Positions 35,457-44,038 of a stretch of DNA of 44,038 nt are shown here, piece by piece (positions within the stretch are counted from its first letter, which is position 1; each line of letters starts with the position of its first letter). Made by a program: the position numbers and the translations under genes. Where the stretch lies: positions 1-44,038 of the forward strand of contig JAANBB010000348.1 in the NCBI GenBank assembly GCA_014621425.1. Reading direction: 5' to 3'. Source of the DNA: Cylindrodendrum hubeiense (lineage: Eukaryota; Ascomycota; Sordariomycetes; Hypocreales; Nectriaceae). The notes below the pieces were generated by a model that saw only the letters and a list, made by a program, of their open reading frames with translations, had not been told where the DNA came from and did no database searches.

Positions 35457-35988
35457 ACACCATCTGACCTCGTATGGGACAACCGTGGATGAGGTCTCTT
35501 CGCGGGTTTGATTACATTGCCAGCAATGGTCGCCGGTCCTTTGCGATAAGTCATTGAAGAAGATGAAGAGGATCCCGCCGCAATCAGCATTGAATGGCCA
35601 TCGCGACAAATGACCATGACCTAAGCGTGCGTGCGCTATATATTGGATCCAGGCAGCCACGTCCTGAATGTGGTCGATGTTGGTGGCTGTCATTCACAAC
35701 TATTGGCGTAGCGTAGTCGGTGAGTTGAGACGGGCGCTTCTGCTTAGTCACGCCCGCGGGCTCACGTGGGGACGTGCTCACGCCTCCGACCCTTGCATCT
35801 CCATCCCACTTTGCGACAGTTTGGGCGACATCAACGGAATATTCAACGACAAACGAGGACCGGCGATAATTCAGAGCCGCAGGGGTTTTTAAGCACATCT
35901 CACCGAAGCCCTTTGAGTGTATCTGGAACACCTAACCTTCACAACGCTACCCGACTGCCAGTATCTGATCCACACAAACACATTCGCC
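35457..35988. promoter_or_regulatory. divergent promoter region (exonuclease / LSM5)
   Basis: 532 bp separate the preferred start of the minus-strand exonuclease from the LSM5 start, or 295 bp if the exonuclease begins at 35693. No repeats or clear boxes are seen. It must hold both promoters. Confidence 0.6.
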
Positions 35989-36510
35989 ATGGCTTCTCAG
36001 TTGCTGCCCCTCGGTGAGCCACCCGCACATGTGGCACACCCTGATTCATCTCTGCATCCGCTGACATTTACTCAGAGCTGATCGACAAGTGTGTTGGCTC
36101 CAGGATCTGGGTCATCATGAAGGGGGACAAGGGTGAGGCGAACCCTCAGTTGCGTTCCTACCGTCGCTGATGGATTGTGATAGAATTCAGCGGAACTCTT
36201 CTTGGTTTCGATGACTACGTCAGTGAGTATTATCATTTGAATCACACACATATATGTATGCTGATTATAATGATAGACATGGTGCTGGAGGACGTGACTG
36301 AATTGTACGCATCGTCACCCTTGATCTCCAGGAATGAGACTAATTGAGCAGTGACTACTCTGGAAACCACACCAAGCTGTCCAAGATCCTATTAAACGGA
36401 AACAACATCTGCATGGTACGTCTCTCCTTAACATCTACCTAAACTAGTTTGGTGCTGACTGTCGGGCCTAGTTGATCCCCGGAGGCGAAGGGCCAGAGGG
36501 GGGTGCTTGA
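35989..36510 (+). CDS. LSM5: U6 snRNA-associated Sm-like protein LSm5
   Basis: Subunit of the Lsm2-8 ring that binds the U6 snRNA 3' end in the nucleus and of the Lsm1-7 ring that activates decapping in the cytoplasm. Six exons: 35989-36013, 36076-36132, 36184-36222, 36277-36304, 36352-36415 and 36472-36510, giving 83 aa. The five introns are 47-62 nt with GT-AG ends. Residues 4-15 (QLLPLELIDKCV) match the LSm5 N-terminus; Sm1 is GTLLGFDDYVNMVLEDV and Sm2 is ILLNGNNICMLIPGGEG, both nearly identical to human LSm5. The length is normal for the family. Every join keeps frame: for instance A|AC gives the Asn of VNMVLED and TT|T gives the Phe of VTEFDYSG. Confidence 0.97.
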
Positions 36511-36827
36511 ACAATAGGATGGACGAGCTGAAAGCATCATATTGGGGATGATACGCGCCGGGCTTCAGTGGAGTGAGAGCCGCACAAAAATTGAGCCTCT
36601 CACGCAATACATGCCAAGCTTACTGGACGGGTAGCTTTTGAGCATACATATATGTCACTCATGAACCCGAGCCAAAGTGCACCACAGCATCAGGATAATG
36701 AATCCATTTGATCTTGAACTCGTGCCTTTCCCTATTTTTTGCTGAAAAGAAGTAACATTAAGTCCCCAACGCCTGCCGCCGATGGAATCGTGTCCACGTA
36801 GGGATGTCCATTCAGTCTTTGCTCCCT
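36511..36827. other. convergent 3' spacer (LSM5 / RPB11)
   Basis: 317 bp between the stop codons of converging genes. Nothing but likely 3' UTRs and terminators is visible; the middle is AT-rich (CATACATATATG near 36645). Confidence 0.6.
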
Positions 36828-38010
36828 TTAGTGACCATTCTGCATATTGCCCTGCTCTCCGGTGTTGGTGATACGTCTCAGCTCCCACTCTCGTGTGAAC
36901 TCTTGATGCAACATCTCGAGTTGGTTGATGAGCTTCTCACAGACGGATGTAAACACGTCGCGGGGGGTTATGGTACCATCCGTCTGCACACGGATGAAGA
37001 GGTCGGGGACGTTGGGGTGAGCAACTAGAACGAAATATAAGTCTGGTGTTAGATTCCAAGGGGACTGCAGTACGCACTTTTGTAGCCAGCCATGTAGACG
37101 TTGGGGTGAGCCTTGAGATGTTCGGCGAGAAGGTTGCCTAGGGTGTGGTCCTCCTTCTTGAGCACGAAATCGGAGGTGTTGGACATGCCTATCGTACGGT
37201 GTGAGAGATGAAGCACCAGTATCCGAGGGATAAACTCACCAGAGTAGACCTTTTCCTCAATCTTTTTCTCGCCCTCGCCGAGGAGGAAGAGCTCGAAACT
37301 ATCTCAGACGTCAGCTTTGGTCCTTAAGATGCCACTACAAGTAACGTAACGGGTCATCCTGAAGGTTGAAGTGCTTGGGGTTTCCGCCGGCCATGATGAT
37401 AGTGGAGTCCTTGGTGCGAGTGAAGTGGAAGAAGGTAACGGGAAAGATTTATTGGTTGCAAAGGAGGTGTTGCAGTGAAGAGAGGCAGCCGTGTGTGTGT
37501 GTGATGATTGCTGGGCAGCTGGCGCCACCTGGCAGGAGTGGGCAAGTAATGGACAAAATATGAATGTGCTCCAAGTGGTTATAGGCTGGCTCGACACACC
37601 CTCTTTATGAAGCAAAAAGGGACGTTCAAGTTGATTGTCCGCACTAATAAAGATGACCTGGTCGTTGTGAGAGAATTCGTTGGAGGTGAATTCCGTCACT
37701 TCTCCATTCACCCAGGAGCTAGCCCGGGACCAGTGGGATCAACCCGACTTGGGACCAAGTCCCTCCTCTGTGATGTTTTCCGGGTCCATGGGAAACGGGA
37801 GGCTCGGGACATTCGCGATGGGCTGCGCGATGAGGCCGTTTGTCGCCAGCATGGGTTGACGGTGGTAAAGGGACGGTGAGGCAACCATTGTGGCGATCCC
37901 AGCATCCCACGCATCCTGGCAGGGAAATGTGGCAGTCCCATGGCACGAAAACAGATGAAAACATATGAAATAGGGAAAACGTGTTTGGCTTACCGGTCTG
38001 GCGCGTTCAT
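36828..38010 (-). CDS. RPB11: RNA polymerase II subunit RPB11
   Basis: Rpb11 pairs with Rpb3 to nucleate the Pol II core; the pair is equivalent to the bacterial alpha dimer. Exons: 38010-37994, 37298-37240, 37188-37078 and 37024-36828, giving 127 aa (yeast 120). Exon 1 encodes only MNAPD plus two bases, ends at a strong GTAAGC donor and joins exon 2 to read MNAPDRFELFLLGEGE, identical to the yeast N-terminus as I know it. The core motif KKEDHTLGNLL follows, then YMAGYKIAHPNVPDLFIRVQTDG and the C-terminal helix QEFTREWELRR. Introns 2 and 3 are 51 and 53 nt, but intron 1 is 695 nt, ten times the local norm. Inside it an ATG at 37394 opens a second possible first exon of the same phase (see separate entry). 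Family assignment is firm; which first exon is used needs transcript data. Confidence 0.94.
37351..37394 (-). other. RPB11: candidate alternative first exon of RPB11
   Basis: Reads MAGGNPKHFNLQDD plus two bases, then a weak GTTACG donor; a 52-nt intron would join it to RPB11 exon 2 at 37298, giving a 136-residue protein with N-terminus ...LQDDPFELFLL. It has strongly GC-rich third positions and a leader-like TC-rich upstream sequence with AATAAAT near 37450. It could be an alternative promoter product or merely intronic sequence. Confidence 0.35.
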
Positions 38011-38448
38011 CTTGTCGGTTTGGGCTCTCTAAAGCTAGAAAACGTCGTGTGGCAGGCCAATTCGAAGGACACTGCAAAGAACAGGTTTCGGTCGTTGATT
38101 CGAGAGATGAGCAAACACCGAGTGGTGAGCGAGGTTTCGTGAGATATCTATCTATGGTCCAAAAAAGAAGAGCTCGTATTTAAATCAAGAGATGTCGAGC
38201 ATCGACAATACTACAGTGAATCCAGAATGAATAGACAAGGTTGTGACCATCAATGCGCCTGGTCACAAAGACGACAAAAGGCTAATAGTCGGCTAAATCC
38301 GTTAGCACCCTTGCGTAGCACCAGCGCTCCAGTGGCGAGGCTTGGGTTCTTCCTTCAGCACTCCCTCAATTTATCAACAATAGGTGCAGTGATTATCCAT
38401 TCGTTTTCATTCTTAGGCATTGTTCTCAAACCATGCTAACCGAAGTCA
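38011..38448. promoter_or_regulatory. divergent promoter region (RPB11 / MTQ1)
   Basis: 438 bp between divergent start codons. On the plus strand the region contains TATTTAAATC (about 38177-38186) and ends with a short upstream frame overlapping the MTQ1 start. Promoters of both genes are expected here. Confidence 0.6.
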
Positions 38449-38485
38449 ATGCCGCGCCTTCTCCCCTCTCTATTTCGGAATGCTA
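38432..38485 (+). other. upstream ORF overlapping the MTQ1 start
   Basis: ATG at 38432 opens a 17-codon frame (MLTEVNAAPSPLSISEC) ending with TAA at 38483-38485. It starts 17 bases before the MTQ1 ATG in another frame and overlaps it. If the transcript starts upstream of 38432, scanning ribosomes would meet this ATG first. Confidence 0.5.
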
Positions 38486-39546
38486 AACGACAATCGCCCC
38501 ACCTCGCAACACTTCTTCCTGCTTGTCGTGACCTCGAATCAGCACGCAATGAGCTGCGATGGATAAAAGGCCATGTTGATGCGACATGCACCCATCAGAA
38601 ACAAAGGCGCTTGGAAGAACTGTGTCGCCAAAGGGGAAAAGGTGTCCCTTTGCAGTATGTGCTAGGCTCGCAGCCATTTGGCGCACTAGATCTCAAGTGT
38701 AAACCTGGCGTCCTCATCCCCAGGCCAGAAACTGAAGCATACACACTTCACCTGATAGGCCTGATCAAATCGGGCAGGTTACTGGGTTCACGGGTTGATC
38801 AAAATAATAATGGGCTCAATCTGATCGACTTTTGCACAGGGACGGGTTGCATCCCCCTCCTCTTGTTTGCATCCTTGCAGCGGCTGGTCAAAAACTTGCA
38901 CGTTCAAGGTGTTGATATTTCTCCCCAAGCAACCCAGTTTGCGAAGGAGAATATTGCTCACAATATTGAGCTGGGAAATCTCACCAAACCAACTACAGAA
39001 CAGACCCTCACAATTACAAAGGCGGATGTTTTCAGTGACGGTGACATCCAGCACCTCACAAGTTCTCGCTGGGATCTTCTCGTCTCGAATCCTCCTTACA
39101 TCTCTCGGGATGTTTGGAACCATGGCCGTGGTCAACTTGCATACTCTGTCCGCAAGTACGAACCACGACTAGCTCTAATTCCCGAAGACCATCTCCCCCG
39201 TCCTATTGGATGCAGCCCCGAGGATGTATTTTACTCTCGACTTTTGGATATTGCGTCCCTCCTGCGGCCGACGGCCATCCTCTTTGAGATTGGGGACGAG
39301 AGTCAAGCCCGTCGCGTCTTACAGCTCTACTTCCAGCATGAGGTCGCCAGCATTTCACGGGTTGAGGTTTGGCGAGATTGGCCTGATCTAGAGACCAACG
39401 AGGATGAGGAGGCTCGTATAGAAGTGGCGGCACAACATAGTCAGAGGAAATTAGTTCCGGTAAGAGGAAGCGGTCTCATCCGATCACTTTTCATTCAGCG
39501 CCTAGGAAAAGAAAGCGAGCTGGCAAATATGAAGACTGTATTTTAG
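38449..39546 (+). CDS. MTQ1: HemK/PrmC-family protein glutamine N5-methyltransferase (mitochondrial MTQ1-like)
   Basis: S-adenosylmethionine-dependent enzyme that methylates the glutamine of the GGQ motif in peptide-release factors; the Mtq1/HEMK1 branch acts on mitochondrial release factor. Single exon, 365 aa (bacterial PrmC about 280, yeast Mtq1 314). The N-terminal helical domain ends with GVPLQYVLGSQPFGALDLKC, typical of PrmC. GVLIPRPETE (about 87-96) is the conserved entry loop. The SAM-binding motif is LIDFCTGTGCIPLLL (125-139), and the catalytic NPPY lies at 214-217. Small insertions (about 110-120 and 180-195) and an acidic C-terminal insertion (NEDEEARIEVAAQ) account for the extra length. 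The N-terminus MPRLLPSLFRNAKRQSPHLATLL is basic and free of acids, consistent with mitochondrial import. Known family function; mitochondrial location is inferred. Confidence 0.95.
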   Translation: MPRLLPSLFRNAKRQSPHLATLLPACRDLESARNELRWIKGHVDATCTHQKQRRLEELCRQRGKGVPLQYVLGSQPFGALDLKCKPGVLIPRPETEAYTLHLIGLIKSGRLLGSRVDQNNNGLNLIDFCTGTGCIPLLLFASLQRLVKNLHVQGVDISPQATQFAKENIAHNIELGNLTKPTTEQTLTITKADVFSDGDIQHLTSSRWDLLVSNPPYISRDVWNHGRGQLAYSVRKYEPRLALIPEDHLPRPIGCSPEDVFYSRLLDIASLLRPTAILFEIGDESQARRVLQLYFQHEVASISRVEVWRDWPDLETNEDEEARIEVAAQHSQRKLVPVRGSGLIRSLFIQRLGKESELANMKTVF

Positions 39547-40184
39547 AAGCATGTATTATCTAAAATGCCTATTCATGTTGCAAGGATCCTCTTATTGCAT
39601 CGTGTGGTAGTGAGGTCATCTTGCGAGGCGAATACATGGAGGTCGCCGGGTGAGTGAGTGACTTGTCTCGGCACGAATCGGACGACAAATTCGGACTGCA
39701 ACTGAATGGAGAGGTGACTGTCTGAAAAAGAAAACTCAAAAAAAGACGTAATGCGAACCAGGACTACAAGAAATATAAGCATGATGACATGAAAACAAAA
39801 CCAATGGCAATATGCACAGGACCAATTCGCCAATTAGTGACGGGTGAAATCTGTAATTCGCAGGCATCTACTCGCTGACGCGCTACCCTGAACCGGCACT
39901 TGGCGGAACCCCGACGTCTTCCGAGGGCACGTGATAGCGCCCAATTTTCGAGCTAGCAAGGTCGATGGACTCATCACCAGAAGCTTCCACTCCCGTGGTG
40001 TCATCAACAACTCCCCTCCATTGGAACCAGAAACTTTGAGGTCTTGTTATATTCCACCGAATTCTACTCGTTAATCAACTGCGAGATCGTTCCGGCCCGA
40101 GCCGCAACCCCTCATGAGATAGCAGGGCGCCTGCGCATCTCTGCCTCCCACGACTCCGGTGGTTCCGCACTTGCGCAAGCTTGG
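39547..40184. promoter_or_regulatory. spacer and promoter upstream of the m-AAA protease gene
   Basis: 638 bp holding the MTQ1 3' end and the protease promoter. A CACGTG palindrome occurs near 39929-39934. A two-codon upstream frame lies at 40114-40122. Confidence 0.55.
40114..40122 (+). other. minimal upstream ORF (Met-Arg-stop)
   Basis: ATGAGATAG, 62 bp before the protease start codon. If transcribed, it is a start-codon trap of only two codons from which reinitiation is plausible. Confidence 0.45.
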
Positions 40185-42946
40185 ATGCCCGTCATGTCGA
40201 GATATCTGCGACAATCGAGCCAGCTCGCGCGGGTTGCACGACTGTCAGCACAACCGGCGCTTCGCATATGTGCACGGCCGTCTATCCTCACCAGATCGAT
40301 CCCTGCGACAACCTCGGCGGCATTTGCGATCCGGGCGAGGAGAGCGTACTCGTCTCAGCCCACCCCCCCAGGCCAAGAACCACAATCGAACAACGATAAA
40401 GGCACCAACAAAAACGACTCCAACCCCTCCAACCAACAAAATGCCCAGGCACCGAAGCCACCGCCCCTGCCCGAAGGCTGGATTCACCTCGCAAAGGAGG
40501 AGATTGCCCACCTCGAGCAATTCATTGGCAGGATCCCCGAGGCTCACCGACCTATGGCCAAAAATATTCTGAGCAAACTTCAGCAAACGGGAGCACCTCC
40601 TGAGACTCGAGACTTGCTCACAAAGTTGCGCAAGGGTGAAGGAAGCCTCACAATTTTGGACAAGGGAAGACTTATGCGATGCATTTACATGATTACGGAG
40701 CGAATGGTCGAACTTGAGGAATATGAGGAGCAGAATGGCTCTTTCTCTTCTTTCCGAATGGATGACGAATCCAAGGCCAAGGACCAAGCCAAGCAGCAAG
40801 AAGGTGCTTCCAAAGAGGACGGAACCGACAACGTCAAGTCCAAGGAAACCGACCCTAGCAAGCAGGACGGTAAGCCACCCAAGAGCGAGAGGAGCGGCTG
40901 GCTCGAGGCCATTCAAACCGGTATCGCCATTGGTGTCACTGTCTGGATTGCGGAACTTATCGCCAACCCTTTCTCGGAGAAGGAGATTACATGGCAGGAG
41001 ATGAGGAAGGCGTTCCTTGACAAGGGCCTCGTGCAGAAGCTGGTGGTCATCAACGGATCTCAGGTCCGAGTTGAGCTCCATGCGTCGGCATCTGGTGCTG
41101 CTGGTGAATCCGGCCAGACCCCTCGCAAGACTTATGTTTTCTCTATCGGATCCGTCGAGTCTTTCGAGAGGAAGCTGGAGGAGGCTCAAGACCAGCTTGG
41201 CATCCCCCCCTCGGAGAGAATTCCTGTTAGCTACGAATCCGGTGGCGGCGCTTTCGGCAACCTTCTTCTCGCCTTTGGCCCGACGCTCCTGTTTATTGGA
41301 CTAATTCTCTGGACTCAGCGGTCAATGGGTGGACGCGGTGGCGCCAGTGGTGGAATGTTCAACTTTGGCAAGAGCAAGGCTAAGAAGTTCAACGCCGAGA
41401 GTGCTGTGAAGGTCAAGTTCTCAGATGTGGCTGGCCTGGAGGAGGCAAAGATGGAAATCATGGAGTTTGTCAGCTTCCTCAAGCAGCCCGAGAAGTTTGA
41501 GAAGCTGGGAGCCAAGATTCCCCGAGGCGCAATTCTTGCTGGGCCTCCCGGTACTGGTAAGACGCTGCTCGCCAAGGCCACGGCCGGCGAGTCGGGCGTT
41601 CCTTTCTTCAGTGTGAGCGGTTCCGAGTTCGTGGAGATGTTTGTGGGTGTTGGTCCTTCTCGAGTGCGAGACCTGTTCGCCGAGGGCCGAAAGAACGCAC
41701 CCTGTATCATCTTCATTGATGAAATTGACGCAATCGGCCGAGCCCGCCAGGAGAGTGGAAAGGGCTTTGGCGGCAACGACGAGCGGGAGGCTACTCTGAA
41801 CCAGATTCTTACCGAGATGGACGGATTCAACACTCGAGAACAAGTCGTCGTTTTGGCTGGTACTAACCGAGCGGACATGCTCGACAAGGCCCTGATGCGA
41901 CCTGGACGATTTGATAGACACATTTTTATTGACCGACCCACGATGAAGGGACGACAGGAGATCTTCAAGGTGTACCTTAACAAGATCGTGACCAACGAGG
42001 ACCACGAGTTCCTTGTCGGTCGGCTTGCTACCTTGACCCCTGGCTTCTCTGGAGCCGACATTGCAAATGTAGTCAACGAGGCTGCCCTTATTGGTACGTC
42101 TGATATTAAATCATTATAGAGAACCGAGTCACTAACATGAGAATAGCTGCCCGAGGCAATGCCGATGATGTCAAGATGGATCATTTTGAGCGAGCCATCG
42201 AACGCGTGGTTGGCGGTCTGGAGCGCAAGTCGTTGGTGCTAAAGCCGTTGGAGAAGAAGACGGTGGCTTACCATGAGGCTGGACACGCCATCTGCGGTTG
42301 GTACCTGGAACACGCGGACCCTCTGCTGAAGGTATCGATTATCCCTCGAGGCCAAGGCGCTTTAGGCTATGCGCAATACCTGCCTCAGGACGCCTACCTG
42401 ATGAACACGAACCAGCTAATGGACCGCATGGCCATGACGATGGGTGGTCGTGTGTCTGAGGAGCTCCACTTCCCCACTGTGACTACGGGAGCCAGTGACG
42501 ACTTCAAGAAGGTTTCACAGATGGCAAGGAACATGGTGACCCAGTGGGGAATGTCGGAGAAGGTGGGACCTGTGCACTTTGAGAATGACCCGAACCGGAT
42601 GCAGAAGCCATTTGCCGAGTCCACGGCTCAGCAGATTGACCAGGAGGTATCGCGAATTGTCGACGAGGCTTACCAGCGGTGCCGCGACCTCCTGACAGAG
42701 AAGAAGGCCGAGGTGGGTCTGATTGCGCAGGAGCTGCTCAAGAAGGAGGTCCTTACGCGAGACGATATGGTCCGCATTTTGGGCAAGCGACCGTTTGACG
42801 ACAACGAGGACTTTGAGAAATATTTCGGAGGAGGCAAGGAGGTGAGCTCGCCGCCGCCCTTCACGGAGGAGACGGACACGCCCAAGGAGCCACCAACGCC
42901 GGCCCCGGCGTTCAGGAGCATGCAGGACGAGGCGGGCCGACGGTAG
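40185..42946 (+). CDS. YTA12: mitochondrial m-AAA metalloprotease (YTA12/AFG3-like)
   Basis: Inner-membrane ATP-dependent zinc protease facing the matrix; the family degrades misfolded membrane proteins and processes MrpL32 for mitoribosome assembly. Exons 40185-42093 and 42147-42946 (53-nt intron with CTAAC branch) give 902 aa. Order: an Arg/Ser-rich presequence without acids (about 1-55), a Gln/Asn/Pro linker, an intermembrane segment flanked by membrane spans at about 245-262 and 360-379, Walker A GPPGTGKT (453-460), Walker B IIFIDE (508-513), the second region of homology with [12 protein letters not shown], and the zinc site HEAGH (679-683) with a third ligand in TTGASDDF. The C-terminus is Pro/Glu-rich. 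The first in-frame ATG is 40185; a second at 40194 would remove three residues. Yeast has Yta12 and Afg3 as partners; I favour Yta12 from length and long N-terminal region, but Afg3 is possible. Confidence 0.96.
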
Positions 42947-44038
42947 GGGTCACAACTGCCAAGGATGAGCATGCATCGTCGTATTCTCTACTATGTGGGC
43001 CACAGGGCTCATTATTCTGGGCCCAGAGCCCGGGGGAGGAGAGGAGAGGAGATACGAGATGGATCTTGGGGAACTTAAGGGAAGGCGGGGATTGGCTGCG
43101 GCGTTGGACACGGCATGGAGCATAACTACCCCGATGAGCCGGGACAATGGCGACAGAGGGAAATTGGCTGGGCGAGGCCAGCGCAGCACACAGAGGCACT
43201 CAACTCCAACTAACACCTACTCGGTTCCGTCGAGTGTATTTCAGCAGATGATCTCGGAAGCTCGGGGATTAGGGTCAGCTTCCGATGTAACATGTATTTT
43301 AAACGGGGATAGAATTGTAAAACCTTGTTGATAGGGCTACAAAAAAAGAGAGATGGAGAACCGAGTACATGACTGGAATGGAACTCGCCATGAAGAAGAG
43401 TGAGCAACCTGGTCTGGAAGTGCGATGATGTGTAGTAGTGTAGGACTGTAGGATTGTGGGATTGTATTCGTCTTGGGTGTGTTTACGTGAGTATTGGTGA
43501 GAGAGAGGGTGTTGCTGGGTTAGTTGCGGCGCAGTCGTAGCACGGTTATTAACGACAGTTTGGGAACAAGCTACAGTGACACCATCAAGCATTCTGTGAG
43601 AGGATGGGTAAATGCCAATTGTAATTGCTTTGGAGTCGTCCCAATAAGAGGACGTGAGCCGAGCCGCCTCGTCAATGTGCTGTGGCTCGTTGCATTGCGT
43701 GGGGCCGCTGACTGATTCGTGAGGCGCACGCCGATTGGCCAGCAAAGTTCCCCCCGTGGAAAGACTTTTTGGTGTGTTTGAGGCTTTGGCTTGTAATCAG
43801 GAAGCAAGTGGACGAGGGCGAAATAGGAACCCTCTTCTTTGTGGGGTTTGTCTTGCGTGCCTGTCTGTGTTATTTCGCACTTCCGACCGACTCGGGGCTA
43901 GTTTGACGTGTCCGTCCTGGCGGTGATTAATAATAACCCGGTTGGTGCTTGGGTTGGGCTCTCGACTGTGCTGTGCTGCGCGTGCTGTTTTATTGCCCGG
44001 GGCCGGCGGCAATGCTGCAAATGGAACAGGGCGGAACA
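42947..44038. other. intergenic region at the right edge
   Basis: About 1.1 kb after the protease stop codon. It contains the presumed 3' UTR and AT-richer sequence; frames are short and unrecognised. The ATTAATAATAA stretch near 43926 and GC-rich sequence after it could belong to the next gene's flank. Nothing is supported. Confidence 0.6.

Noticed and set aside
40245..41189. Minus-strand frame of 314 codons, and a similar one at 41315-42184
   Set aside because: Both are antisense shadows of the m-AAA protease coding sequence, which has unambiguous motifs on the plus strand.
26400..42950. A functional gene cluster linking the housekeeping genes
   Set aside because: The genes alternate strands and belong to unrelated conserved pathways, which fits ordinary fungal gene density.
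1..44038. tRNA, 5S rRNA or snRNA genes
   Set aside because: I looked by eye for T-loop and box motifs (GGTTCGAATCC-like) on both strands and found none that fit a full cloverleaf. A covariance-model scan would be decisive.

Overview
The window is nuclear DNA of a filamentous ascomycete, most likely a Sordariomycete. The support is short GT-AG introns (about 48-116 nt, most 50-70) with CTAAC/CTGAC-type branch sites, GC-rich third codon positions, CT-rich leaders just before start codons, and proteins that read like their yeast and Neurospora counterparts. I see no bacterial operon, tRNA, rRNA, CRISPR array or intact transposon. The genus cannot be fixed from this sequence alone.

Layout. A possible 3' end of a gene lies at 1-123. 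At 2370-3567 (+) is an ELO-family fatty-acid elongase with four exons. Then come about 4 kb without a convincing gene, part of it AT-richer and holding a minisatellite (6106-6256) and a faint NLR-like remnant. At 7558-9518 (+) is an F-box/leucine-rich-repeat protein. A gene-free stretch of nearly 10 kb (9519-19361), rich in short tandem repeats, leads to a serine-rich disordered protein with a PPxY motif at 19362-20534 (+). A further 6 kb without clear genes (20535-26461) carries a duplicated hairpin element and a 15-bp tandem array.

From 26.4 kb on the window is dense and housekeeping: glycogen synthase (26462-28819, -), YTM1/WDR12 (32077-33559, +), a WRN-type DEDDy 3'-5' exonuclease (33729-35456, -), LSM5 (35989-36510, +), RPB11 (36828-38010, -), an MTQ1/HemK glutamine methyltransferase (38449-39546, +) and a YTA12/AFG3-type mitochondrial m-AAA protease (40185-42946, +). 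The last kilobase is empty. YTM1 to RPB11 alternate strands, giving convergent 3' ends 168 and 317 bp apart and divergent promoters of roughly 0.4-0.5 kb (3.3 kb between glycogen synthase and YTM1). Their roles span transcription (RPB11), RNA decay and splicing (LSM5), 60S assembly (YTM1), translation termination (MTQ1) and mitochondrial proteostasis (m-AAA). I read this as ordinary gene packing, not a functional cluster.

I found no clearly new system. The most interesting points are a two-way choice of first exon in RPB11 (one exon restores the yeast N-terminus across a 695-nt intron; the other is an ATG-started exon of the same phase inside that intron), the duplicated palindrome next to an in-frame 15-bp array near 25.5 kb, the alternating minisatellite at 6.1 kb, and the very long gene-free tract upstream of the serine-rich PPxY protein. 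Exon joins were worked out by hand from reading frame, splice signals and family motifs; no database search was possible.
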